Shown here: positions 44,181-53,134 of the stretch, piece by piece
Layout: each line of letters begins with the position of its first letter
Position numbering within the stretch: position 1 is the first letter of the stretch
Assembly (NCBI RefSeq): GCF_024701375.2
Contig: NZ_CP113910.1
Location: 2,728,001-2,792,000 of the forward strand
Length of the DNA stretch: 64,000 nucleotides
Reading direction: 5' to 3'
DNA from: Streptomyces sp. KMM 9044
Lineage (GTDB): Bacteria; Actinomycetota; Actinomycetes; Streptomycetales; Streptomycetaceae
Notes under the pieces: model-generated
What the model saw: the letters and a program-made list of their open reading frames with translations, nothing else
What the model was told of the DNA's origin: nothing
Database searches by the model: none
Position numbers and translations under genes: made by a program

Positions 44181-47100
44181 ATGTCGCGTGTGGTCGGCGA
44201 AGTCTCGATGAGTCTCCGTCGTACGGACGGGGAGATCGACGAGGACCTGGTCTGGTCGGCCGCGGGCGTCGACGTATTCGAGCCGTCGACGCCGTGGCGC
44301 ACGTTCCGGTGGCGGTACGGGCAGAAGCACTACTCCGGCACGTACTGGTCGTCCACCATGCGCGACCATGTCGTTTACGAGTCCCGGCTCGAGCTGACAC
44401 GGCTGCTCTACGCCGACTTCGACCAGGACGTGACGGCCGTGTTCGCCCAGCCGTTCCTGCTGTCCACCACCGTCGACAGTCGCCGGCGCCGCCATGTACC
44501 TGACTTCCTGGTTCTGCGCGAGAAGGACGTTCCGCTGGTCGTGGACGTCAAGCCGCGGCATCTGCTCACCCGGCCGAAGGCGAACTTCGCACTGGGCTGG
44601 GCCCGCAAGGTCGTCCTGTCGCGCGGCTGGGACTTCCAGGTGTGGACCGAGCCGCCTGAGGCGGAGCTGGAGAACCTACGGTTCCTCGCGGGCTATCGCC
44701 GTGACTGGCTCTTCGACGAGGACCTGCTCGCGGAGATCCGGGCGGCAGATCTGTACGGGGCGACGCTGGGGGATGCGTTTCGCGCCTTTCCCTGGCACCC
44801 GGACTGGCGGGTGAGAGCAGCGGTGCTGCGGCTGTTGTGGTGCCAGCACTTCGTGACGGACCTGACGGAGCCGTTGTCCGAGCGCCATGTGCTACGCCAA
44901 GGCACAGCCGCGGTGGTCGGCGCCGGGCGACACGACCTGCCCCTCCCCGTCGAGGAGCCCGAGGACGAGGCCGCGCTCGACGAAGAGCAGGTCGATCAGA
45001 TCAAGCAGGTCTGTCGCATCACGACGTCGAGGACTGGCGGAGGAGGACAGTTGACCGGGGCCGCTGTACGTGTCGGGGTGGGCACGAGGCTGAAGTACGA
45101 CGGTGAAGTCGTCGTGGTGGAGCAGATGTTCGGCTCGGCCGCCGGCAACGAGGTGCTGGTCCGTGACGGCCAGGGGCGCAGGTTCCGGTTGTCGCTGCGC
45201 GAGGTGCTCTCCTCTGGTCGGGCCCAGGTCATCGCGACCGGGCCGGGGCCAGAGGCGGACGACGATCGCGACACGGCCTCGGTGCTGTTCGCTCAGCTCA
45301 GCGACGAAAAACTGGCTGAGGTCCGGGAGCGGGCCGCTCATGTCAACGAGGTTCTGACCGGCTTCCGGTCGGGGAACGCCGAACTCGCGGAGCCTGGCGA
45401 GCCTCGGCCGCAGTACGCGGCCACGGTACCCAAGATGCAGAGATATGAGATGAAAGCCGCCGAGCTGGACGTGAGTGTGCGCACCATCAAGCGGTGGGTA
45501 CGCGCCTTCCTCACCGACCGGGAGGCCGGGCTCGTGCACAGCGGCCCGGATCGCGGCGGTGACATGGGAGGGCTGGGCCGGGCCGATCCTCGGTGGGTGG
45601 AGATGGCCCTGGAGATCATGGCCGAGCACGGGAAGGAATCGAAGCCCACCCGGGGGAAGGTGATCCGCTCGGTTGGCCCGCGCCTGGTGGCCCGCCACGG
45701 CGAGGGCGAGGTGAAGCTGCCGACCCGCGCGACGGCATACCGGTGGCTTCAGGAGCTGGAGCGGCGGCTGCCGACGTTCCGGCTGAGTACGAAACGCAAC
45801 CGGGACGTTGCCGCCCGGCCACCGGGCGCGTACGGGAAGCTGCGCCCTACGAGGCCGGGCGAGTACCTGCTGATGGACACCACGCGCCTGGACGTCTTCG
45901 CCATGGACCCGATCACGATGAAGTGGGTCCAGGCCGAACTCACCGCCGCGATGGACTGGTACACCCGCTGCATCACGGGGCTCCGGGTGACGCCGGTGTC
46001 CACATCGTCCATCGACGTCGCGGCGGTGATGTTCCAGACCTTCCGTCCCCGCCCGGCCGGCAAGGACTGGCCCGAGTACGCACTGTGGCCCGACCACGGC
46101 ATTCCCCACCACGTGTTCGTCGAGCGGAAGGCACTCGAACCTGCTGAGGAGGAGCCGGAGAAGGCCCAGAAGCGCGGTGTCGCCTCTCCCGCTCTGGTGC
46201 CGGAGACGATCGTCGTCGACCACGGCAAGCCCTACATCTCCGAGCACGTCACCTCCGTCTGCCAGCGGCTGGGCCTGTCCATTCAGCCGGCCCGGCTGCG
46301 AACGGGCCGGGACAAGGGACCGCTGGAGAGATTCTTCAAGACCGTGCGCGAGGGGCTGCTGGAGGTCCTGCCTGGCTACAAGGGCCCGGACCTGTTCTCC
46401 CGGGGTGAGCGGCCGGAGGAGCAGGCGTTCTTCTTCCTTCACGAGCTGGAGGCGATCATCCGGGAATGGGTGGCCTGCACGTATCACCACAGGGGACTCG
46501 TCGACGCCCACGTGCCGGGGCTGAACCTGTCGCCGGCGGCCATGTTCGAGCACGGCATCGCCCGGGCCGGTTACATCGAGGTCCCCCGCGACCCGGCGCT
46601 CGGATTCGAGTTCCTCAAGACCGAGTGGAGGCCGACCCACCACTACGGCATCGAGATCCGCAAGTGCCGCTACAACGGCCCCGGCCTGGACGGCTACCGG
46701 GGCGAGACCAGCGAGTACACCGGGCCGAAGGCCAGGGGGCTGTGGCCCGTGCAGGTCGACCCCGACAACATCAACTACATCTACTTCCGCCGCCCGGACA
46801 CCCGCCGCTGGCACACCCTGGAGTGGGAGCACGCCCCGGCGCAGAGGTTCCCGATCAGCCAGGGGGCCATCGAGATCGCCCGGAAGATCGCGGGCGAGAA
46901 ATACCCGTTCCCCGACGACGAGACCGCCATCGCCGAACTCCTCGACCGGTGGCACCTGGGACTCGGGCTGACGATGGCCGAGCGCCGGCTGGCTCTGCGC
47001 CAGGCCCGCGAGGAGTCCGCCTTCGACCTGCCGGCGACCGTCGAGGATGAGATCCGTGCGCTGCCGTCCGTCGCCCGGATCCTCGACTCCGCCGACGACG

Positions 47101-47234
47101 AGGACAACGAGGAGGAGACGGACGAGGCCGAGCCGTACGAGGGCCCGGCAGCCGGTGATGACGACGAGGACGACGAACTCGACGGCCCCGATGCCGACGA
47201 GGACTTCTACGCCGACGCCCTGGAGGACGCGTGA
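44181..47234 (+). CDS. TnsA-TnsB fusion transposase of a Tn7-like element
   Basis: A 1,017-residue fusion. Residues 1-250 form a TnsA-type restriction-enzyme-like nuclease with E67 (VVYESRLE), D108 (RHVPDF) and K124 (VVDVKP), which would cut the 5' transposon ends. Residues about 420-860 form a TnsB/TniA-type DDE transposase: HTH (ELDVSVRTIKRWVRAFL), then D566 (LLMDTTRLD), D680 (TIVVDHGKPY) and E716 (GPLERFF), a DD(35)E spacing. Mu-type C-terminal domain follows. The last 50 residues are strongly acidic. In Tn7 these are two proteins; fusion enforces joint cleavage. GGGGTGGGG precedes the ATG. The stop overlaps the tnsC start. Confidence 0.9.
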   Translation: MSRVVGEVSMSLRRTDGEIDEDLVWSAAGVDVFEPSTPWRTFRWRYGQKHYSGTYWSSTMRDHVVYESRLELTRLLYADFDQDVTAVFAQPFLLSTTVDSRRRRHVPDFLVLREKDVPLVVDVKPRHLLTRPKANFALGWARKVVLSRGWDFQVWTEPPEAELENLRFLAGYRRDWLFDEDLLAEIRAADLYGATLGDAFRAFPWHPDWRVRAAVLRLLWCQHFVTDLTEPLSERHVLRQGTAAVVGAGRHDLPLPVEEPEDEAALDEEQVDQIKQVCRITTSRTGGGGQLTGAAVRVGVGTRLKYDGEVVVVEQMFGSAAGNEVLVRDGQGRRFRLSLREVLSSGRAQVIATGPGPEADDDRDTASVLFAQLSDEKLAEVRERAAHVNEVLTGFRSGNAELAEPGEPRPQYAATVPKMQRYEMKAAELDVSVRTIKRWVRAFLTDREAGLVHSGPDRGGDMGGLGRADPRWVEMALEIMAEHGKESKPTRGKVIRSVGPRLVARHGEGEVKLPTRATAYRWLQELERRLPTFRLSTKRNRDVAARPPGAYGKLRPTRPGEYLLMDTTRLDVFAMDPITMKWVQAELTAAMDWYTRCITGLRVTPVSTSSIDVAAVMFQTFRPRPAGKDWPEYALWPDHGIPHHVFVERKALEPAEEEPEKAQKRGVASPALVPETIVVDHGKPYISEHVTSVCQRLGLSIQPARLRTGRDKGPLERFFKTVREGLLEVLPGYKGPDLFSRGERPEEQAFFFLHELEAIIREWVACTYHHRGLVDAHVPGLNLSPAAMFEHGIARAGYIEVPRDPALGFEFLKTEWRPTHHYGIEIRKCRYNGPGLDGYRGETSEYTGPKARGLWPVQVDPDNINYIYFRRPDTRRWHTLEWEHAPAQRFPISQGAIEIARKIAGEKYPFPDDETAIAELLDRWHLGLGLTMAERRLALRQAREESAFDLPATVEDEIRALPSVARILDSADDEDNEEETDEAEPYEGPAAGDDDEDDELDGPDADEDFYADALEDA

Positions 47235-48373
47235 CGCAGCCCCGCCCCGAGACCCCGCCGCTGGACAACCTCACGCTCTCGCGGAAGGAGAGCCTCAGGG
47301 CCCTGGCCGAGGCGCCGAAACGGCAGATACCGGAGCTGCTCACCGTCAGACAGAAGGCGCACCTGAGCGGGCCGGCGCTGCTGGAGTACGAGAAGCGCCG
47401 GAGTGTCTGGCACGCCAACCTCGGCCCGATCAAGACGCCCCAGCTCACGGCCCTGCACGAGGACCTGTGGGACATCGTCGACAGCAACCAGCAGGACGGC
47501 GACAAGGCCAAGGGGGCCGTCGCGGTGGACGCCTTTCCCGGGCTCGGCAAGACCACCGCGGTCTTGAACTTCGCGTTGAAGTACCACCGGCAGGTGATCG
47601 AACGGGACGGGGCGTTCACCGCGGCCGGACACGAGCGGTGGCCGGTGTGCCGGGTCGGGCTGACCAGCAACATCGGAATGAAGGAGTTCAACCGGTCGTT
47701 GCTGGAGTACTACGCGCACCCGGGCCGCAGGAGCTGCACGGCCGCCTTGTTCGCTCAGCGTGCCCTGGACTGCGTGCTGGAGTGCGAGACGCGTATCTTG
47801 ATCATCGACGACCTGCACTTCCTCAAGTGGCATGACCGCAATGGCACCGAGGTCAGCAACCACTTCAAGTACATCGCGTACGAGTTCCCCGTCACCTTGA
47901 TCTTCATCGGCGTCGAGCTCGGCAACCGCGGCCTGTACTCCGAGGAGAGCACGCGTGGCGACATCACCCTCGCGCAGACCGCGCGCCGTACGACGCCGCT
48001 GACGATGGAGCCGTTCACCGTCACCAACGAACAGCACCGCATCGAGTGGCGCAGCATGCTGCTCGCGCTGGAGAGGCGGATCGTTCTGTGCCGGAAGTTC
48101 CCCGGCATGCTCGCCGACGAGCTGTCCGACTACCTCTACGTCCGTACCACCGGACACATCGGCTCGCTGATGACGCTGATCAACCGCGGCTGCCAGCGCG
48201 CCGCCCGTACCGGTGCCGAACTCCTCGACGAGGCCCTCCTCGACCAGGTCAAGCTGGACGCGGCCGCGGAGCGGGCCCGCCAGGCCCTCGCGAAGAAGTT
48301 CGCCCGCGGCCGGATGACCACCAAGCCCCGTTCCCGCGCCGCGAAGAACGCGTCGGCGAAGACCGTGGCATGA
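47231..48373 (+). CDS. TnsC-like AAA+ ATPase transposition regulator
   Basis: A 380-residue ATPase. Walker A is AFPGLGKTT and Walker B ILIIDDLHFL, followed by a sensor region (FIGVELGNRGLY) and a winged-helix-like C-terminus (GHIGSLMTLINRG), as in TnsC/TniB. In Tn7-like systems it assembles on target DNA, links the TniQ/TnsD target selector to TnsAB and gives target immunity. The GTG overlaps the tnsAB stop (GTGA) and its own stop overlaps the tniQ start (ATGA), so all three are co-translated. The basic tail (KKFARGRMTTKPRSRAAKNA) may bind DNA. Confidence 0.88.
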   Translation: MTQPRPETPPLDNLTLSRKESLRALAEAPKRQIPELLTVRQKAHLSGPALLEYEKRRSVWHANLGPIKTPQLTALHEDLWDIVDSNQQDGDKAKGAVAVDAFPGLGKTTAVLNFALKYHRQVIERDGAFTAAGHERWPVCRVGLTSNIGMKEFNRSLLEYYAHPGRRSCTAALFAQRALDCVLECETRILIIDDLHFLKWHDRNGTEVSNHFKYIAYEFPVTLIFIGVELGNRGLYSEESTRGDITLAQTARRTTPLTMEPFTVTNEQHRIEWRSMLLALERRIVLCRKFPGMLADELSDYLYVRTTGHIGSLMTLINRGCQRAARTGAELLDEALLDQVKLDAAAERARQALAKKFARGRMTTKPRSRAAKNASAKTVA

Positions 48374-51300
48374 CGCCCGCCCGCACCCTGCCGCTGCGAC
48401 ACGCCCCGCATGACGGGGAGGCGCTGGACTCGTGGATCGAAGCGATCGCGGCCCGCCTACGGGTCCCCATGGGCGAGACGCTCGTCGCCCTGGGGCTGCG
48501 GAGAGAGGGTGCCCAGCCCTTGGGCTGGGCACCCTGGATGACACTGCTGCTGCCGGACGAGGCGGGCCACATGGCCTCCACCACCGGGATCCCGCGCGAG
48601 CGCCTGCGCGCCATGACACTGGAACACTTCGACGAAAGAGCCCTCATCGTCGATCACGCCCGCCGTCGGATCAACGGGTCCTTCGTCTGGGGGCGCAGCG
48701 CCAGCAGCGGTTCACGCTTCTGCCCGGACTGCCTCCGGGAGAACGGGGGGACGCTGGCCTCTGCACTGGCGGCTCGGCTGGTCCTTCGCCTGCCTCCCCC
48801 ACCGCCGGCTCCTGGCGGACTTCTGTCCCCGGTGCGGATCACGTCAACGCAAGCGACCCCACGCCGCACAGCTCATCCCGCAGCCCGGCATCTGCGACTA
48901 CGTGGGCTCTCCGCCGGCCGACGGATCCCCTCGGTTCCACTGCCGGCACCCGCTCTCCGAGACCGAGAGCCTGCCGCTCGATGCCGGACACCCCGCGCTC
49001 CTCGCCCAGCAGGAACTGCTCGAGGTCATCACCCAGGGCACAGGAGCCTTCGGCGTCTACACTCGTGATCCGCAGCCCGCCGTCGCAGTGCTCTCCGACA
49101 TGAAGGCCATCGCCCGCCGCGTCCTGTTCCACATGCCCCCGCACCGGATGTCCCGCCTCGTCCCCGAAGAACTGGTCCAGGCACACCTCCACGCCCGCGA
49201 GCACAACAGCGGCCTCAGCAACGCCAAGCGCCGGGCGCCGGTCGACCCCGGACGTGTGGCACCGGCCTACGCGGTGACCGCCGCCGCGGGCGCCACCGCC
49301 GCCTGGAGCGTCCTCGGGCAAGCCGACTGCCGCCAGGCCGCCCCGCGGATGCGGGAACTCCACGACGCCATCGTGGAACGCGGCTACTGGGCCAGCCCCA
49401 CCGTGACCCGCAACTGGGGCCGCCACACCAGCCCCCTGCTGCAATCCGTCCACCTGGCGGCGATCGCACCCGCGATGTGGCCCAGCACGGCTTTGCGCTA
49501 CCGCACCACGCTGCCCAACCCGTCGAGCCCGGCCACCACGGCCTCGCAGCTGACCGCGCGGGCTCGTAAGATCCCCGGCGAGATCTGGCCGCTGTGGGCC
49601 GTACGTCTCAACCCCGTTCCTCAGGTGCGCGAGAATCTCGCCGCCGCGCTCGCGGCCAGCGTGCTGCTGGTGGACAGCACGATCGAGCTCTCCGCGGCCG
49701 TCAAGAAGCTCGGCGGTCTTATCGACCAGCCCACGCTGAGCCATGTGCTCCAGGCACTGCGCGACGATGCCCGCTACGAGGGGATCCAGCTTGCCTTGAT
49801 CCGTCTCGCCGCCTACCTCGACAGCCACGAGGTTCCGATCGACTACGCCCGACGGCGGCGCCTGGACTACACCACCCTGCTGCCTGAGGACGAGTGGATC
49901 GACCTGTGCCACCGGGCCCTGATGGACCCGGGGGCCGGAACCCGCCACCACAGTGCCCGCTGCTACCTGTTCGAAAAGATCAGCGGTCTGCCCCACACCC
50001 GGATCCCCAACCCTCCGCCCGACAGCCAGTCCTTCCGCAACAGCCGGGTACGGTTCCCCTACGTCCTGACCCAGGCCGCGGCCACCGCACTCGACCAGCC
50101 CGGCGGGACGTTCCTCGACCGCAATCGGCTCGCCAGCGAACCGCTCACCTGGCAGCCGCCCGCCGAGCTACTGAACGGGCTCGGCCTGCCCCGGGCCGAT
50201 CCTGACGACATCGACCTCGACGACCTTCACCGCCGGGTCCGGGACGGGCAGCCGAGCACCCACATCGCCGCCGAGCTCGGAACCGACCCGCGCACAGTGC
50301 GATACCTCCTCAGCGAGCACCCTCCGGCAGCACCGAAGGTCACCGTGAACGACCCGCGCGCACGGCGGCGCGGGCGCACAAGCCTTCACGTCGCACGGCA
50401 CATGCTCTCCAAGGACCAGCTGGAACGCCTGTACGTGCAGCAGGAGATGCCCTTCCTGGACATCGCCCGCGAGACGGGAATCAACCGGAAGACCCTGGCG
50501 GCACTCGCCGACGAATACGGCATCGCGCGGCACACCCACAGACCGAGCAGAACCCTGGACAGGCAATGGCTCTACGAACACTACGTCGTACGACGCCGCA
50601 CGCTGGCCGACCTCGGCCGGGAGACCGGCATGAGCACCACCACCGTGGCGGCTCGAGCTCGCGAGTACGGCATCCAGGCGCAGTACAACCGGCAGCCGCG
50701 GTGCCCGCAGCAGGGGTTCACCTCAGCACCAGAGGTGATCCGGCCCACCCTGGGCAATTCCTACGCGCTCCGTCGGCTTCGCGTCTTCATCCAGGTCGTC
50801 CGGTACTCCACCCTCGGCGAAGCGTGCCAGACCCACGGCATCCACCCGTCGACCCTCACCCAGCAGCTCAAACACCTGGAGACGGACCTCGGGGGCCCCT
50901 TGCTGGTCGGCGCGGGACGAGGCCGCCGACTTGAACTCACCGACCTCGGCAGGCAAGTCGTCCAAGCTGTCGAGGACTGGGCCCACACATTGGCGGAACA
51001 GCCCCGGGAGACATGGACCCAAGCGGCAAAGCGCCGTCCGCAACCGGGGCCGAAGCGGCGGAAGAACTGGGTGCGCCCTGACGCGCCGGGCGTGGACCTC
51101 TTCCCCGCGCTGCTGCAGCCGGCGGTGCGAACATTCGCCGGGCGCCGTCGGCTGCGCAGGTTCCTCCACGTCGCGGACTACCCCTCCCTGGCGGCGTACT
51201 GCCGCGACGTAGGTCTGTCCCCTTCCGCGCTGACCGTGCAGATCCAGCATCTGGAGCGAGACCTCCAAGGCCAGGTCCTGATCCGCGGCCAGTACGGACA

Positions 51301-51379
51301 CCGGATGCGCCTCACCGATCTCGGTGAGAACGTCCTGGCCGTAGCCCGGCCGTACGTCGACCAGCTCAGCAGACGGTGA
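48370..51379 (+). pseudogene. TniQ/TnsD-like target selector, very long, split by a one-base frameshift in a G6 tract
   Basis: The N-terminus is TniQ-like (HDGEALDSWIEAIAARL) and reaches the zinc motif FCPDCLRENGG. At 48745-48750 a run of six G shifts the frame: with five G it would continue RWPLHWRLGWSFACLPHRR then LLADFCPRCG, completing the CxxC...CxxH...CxxC zinc region. The second frame then stays open to 51379. Corrected, the protein has about 1,002 residues. Its C-terminal 400 residues hold three helix-turn-helix units (about 616-650, 685-720 and 733-768) and two LysR-type winged helices (about 800-865 and 925-995). Tn7 TnsD is about 500 residues. Either disrupted, frameshift-regulated, or a sequencing error. 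Confidence 0.78.
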
Positions 51380-51496
51380 AGATCACCGAGCGTTGGGGCA
51401 ACGTGTAGAGCTCCGCGAGCCCCCCGCCGTCGGCCGTGCCGTGCAGTGCAGTGCCTGGACGACGAGAGGGCGGGGAGCCTCATGGGCGAGGAATCG
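51380..51496. other. Short gap after the transposition module
   Basis: The 117 bases between the tniQ-like stop and the convergent small secreted-protein gene show no transposon end (no ACA-type complement of the 43960 end) and no strong hairpin. Confidence 0.4.
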
Positions 51497-51802
51497 CTAC
51501 TTCTTGACGTAGAGGCCCTGGAAGGGAGTGAAGGGAAGTTCCTGGACGCAGAGGTAGGCGCTCCACTTGCCCTCCGTCACACCGCTCCTGCCCACCGACT
51601 GGCACTTTGCTGCCGTCCCGTAGAAGGAGTCCTCGCGGGTGTAGCCCTCGGGGGGCGTCCAGGCCGCGGGTGAGGAGATCACGGGCTGCTGCTCGGTGCG
51701 GGCGCCTTCCGAGGCTGGCGCCGCTAAGGCTTGCGGGGCGCCCAGGGCGAGCATGGCGGCGAGGACCGTGCCGTGCACGGCAAGCTTGATCGATCGGTTC
51801 AT
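51497..51802 (-). CDS. Small secreted protein of unknown function
   Basis: A 101-residue protein with a clear signal peptide (MNRSIKLAVHGTVLAAMLA, cleavage near ALAAPA). The mature part of about 70 residues has two Cys (KCQSVG and YLCVQ) that could form a disulfide, and ends FQGLYVKK. No family is recognised. A decayed relative lies immediately upstream (51940-52258). Position next to the transposition genes suggests cargo. Confidence 0.75.
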   Translation of the reverse strand: MNRSIKLAVHGTVLAAMLALGAPQALAAPASEGARTEQQPVISSPAAWTPPEGYTREDSFYGTAAKCQSVGRSGVTEGKWSAYLCVQELPFTPFQGLYVKK

Positions 51803-51939
51803 GTCTGATTCCTGCTCTCCGGTCGCGCTGCGGCAACGACCGTGAATATTCGGACCATTACGGGAAGCGGCGGGTGTGAGCTGAGTAGTCTGAAGATCTC
51901 TCTGCTCGTCTTCCGGACTGTGTCAGGAGTGGCGGCGGC

Positions 51940-52258
51940 GCACGGCCTCCGCCGCAGCCCTTTGGCTCGCAGGAGGCGGTTGTCCCGATGAAGGACGTTT
52001 CACGGGTATGGGCCTCAGGGGCGTCGAGAGTGGGGATGGCGGCTAGGTCCGTCCTCCGCGGGTCACTCCTTTGCACAGCCTCCGGGCTGGATCACGGTCC
52101 TGAAGTGATCGTGCTTCGGCGGGTTCTGCACCGCGGACCGCTGCGCTGATCGGTGGCTGACCAGCTGTGATCAGTTGATCTTCCCGAACGGGTGACCTGC
52201 GGAGGACGGGGCTAGGACCGTACCGTGCACGGCGGGCTTGATCGATCGGTTCAAGCGT
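51940..52258 (-). pseudogene. Decayed copy of the small secreted-protein gene
   Basis: Two separated pieces resemble the gene at 51497-51802. Near 52215-52258 the first 13 codons are recognisable (NRSIKPAVHGTVLA; the ATG has become TTG), with the surrounding bases also conserved. Near 51955-52020 the middle part reads PEAHTRETSFIGTTASCEPKG, matching PEGYTREDSFYGTAAKCQSVG. The segment between them (about 52050-52212) is unrelated and contains a stop, so the gene was broken by insertion or replacement. Confidence 0.6.
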
Positions 52259-52302
52259 GGTTCCTTTCCTGGCTGTGAGGATGTGATCGAGCTGTGACGT
52301 CG

Positions 52303-52620
52303 TCAGTCCGCGTCCCCCACCGGTGGGGTGCCGGAGGCAATCTCTTGGAGGGCTGCCACGTGGCGGGTGAGGGCTGTGCGACCCTTGGGGGAAAGGGAGA
52401 GCCAGGTGCGGGTGCGTTTGCCGACGAAGCCTTTACGGACCTTGATGTATCCGGCCTCTTCCAGGAGGGCGATCTGCTTGGAGAGGGCCGAGTCCGTGAT
52501 CTCGATGGCGTCGCGGAGCGTCCTGAAGTCCGCTTCGTCGACCGACGCGAGTGCGGCCGCGATGGAGAACCGCACGGGCGCGTGGATCACGCTGTCGAGC
52601 CACTTGCGAGGGTGCGTCAC
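52303..52620 (-). CDS. Winged-helix transcriptional regulator (MarR/ArsR-like)
   Basis: A 105-residue DNA-binding protein with one winged helix: FRTLRDAIEITDSALSKQIA (recognition helix) and YIKVRKGFVGKRTRTWLSLS (wing), as in the HTH_34 family. It is the last gene of the ABC-exporter operon, its GTG overlapping the preceding stop (GTGA). It likely represses that operon, possibly through the inverted repeat at 54995-55013. Confidence 0.85.
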   Translation of the reverse strand: MTHPRKWLDSVIHAPVRFSIAAALASVDEADFRTLRDAIEITDSALSKQIALLEEAGYIKVRKGFVGKRTRTWLSLSPKGRTALTRHVAALQEIASGTPPVGDAD

Positions 52621-53057
52621 CGCTCATCCTCTGCGGACCGGCCGACCTTTCGCTCCAGGACGCCGATCACCAGGAACGGGACCCCGCAGAGAACGGCCCC
52701 GGGCAGCCACCAGGCGGGCTCCCCGGAGAAGCGGGCGGAGCCGATGGTGACCGTCAGGCTGTAGACGCCTGCTCCGGCCGCCGTGGTCACCGCGTAGAGC
52801 GCGCGGTAGTGGCGGGGCAGGACTGGGCGGGTCGCCGTGTAGATGCCGAGCGCCAGCAGCGGGAGCAGGAGCAGGACGGGGACGGCGTACGGCACGCTGG
52901 GCTGGACGAGCAGGCCGTACACTGCGGTCAGGACCATCATGACCACGCCCAAGAGCAGGATCAGGGCCGTACGGGGGCGGCGGCCGGCTTTCCGCATGCG
53001 CGAGGCGGCCGCGTCGGCGGAGGCGAGGGCCTCGCGCGCCTGGTCTTTGTCCATCAT
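52617..53057 (-). CDS. Hypothetical membrane protein of the exporter operon
   Basis: A 146-residue protein with a basic N-terminus (KDQAREALASADAAASRMRK) and four hydrophobic helices in two pairs. No domain recognised; similar proteins accompany HTH_34 regulators and are sometimes tied to their control. AGGAAGG precedes the double ATG at 53057. It sits between the permease gene (77-base gap) and the regulator gene (four-base overlap). Confidence 0.75.
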   Translation of the reverse strand: MMDKDQAREALASADAAASRMRKAGRRPRTALILLLGVVMMVLTAVYGLLVQPSVPYAVPVLLLLPLLALGIYTATRPVLPRHYRALYAVTTAAGAGVYSLTVTIGSARFSGEPAWWLPGAVLCGVPFLVIGVLERKVGRSAEDER

Positions 53058-53134
53058 GGTGCCTTCCTGTACCGCTGCGGCCATGGGCGGCCGTCCAGTC
53101 TCTGTGTTCCCTGTCTCTGCTTGCCCGTCGCGCG

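Larger units (their letters stand above)
43960..51379 (+). mobile_element. Tn7-like transposition module (TnsAB fusion, TnsC, TniQ)
   Basis: Three overlapping genes with Tn7-family order and content lie directly inside a TGT end that interrupts an MMPL gene. The end at 51379 marks only the last transposition gene; the distal transposon end was not found before 64000, so the true element may extend through the RiPP cluster. No CRISPR array or cas gene accompanies it, so it is not a CAST within this window. Confidence 0.8.

Noticed and set aside
48902..51379. An independent gene for an 825-residue LysR-like regulator
   Set aside because: It lacks a LysR effector domain, has no good start, and continues the TniQ zinc region in frame once the G6 tract is corrected.
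52050..52212. Distal end of the Tn7-like element
   Set aside because: TGATC-rich but without a TGT/ACA terminus matching the 43960 end, and parts of the broken secreted-protein gene lie on both sides of it.
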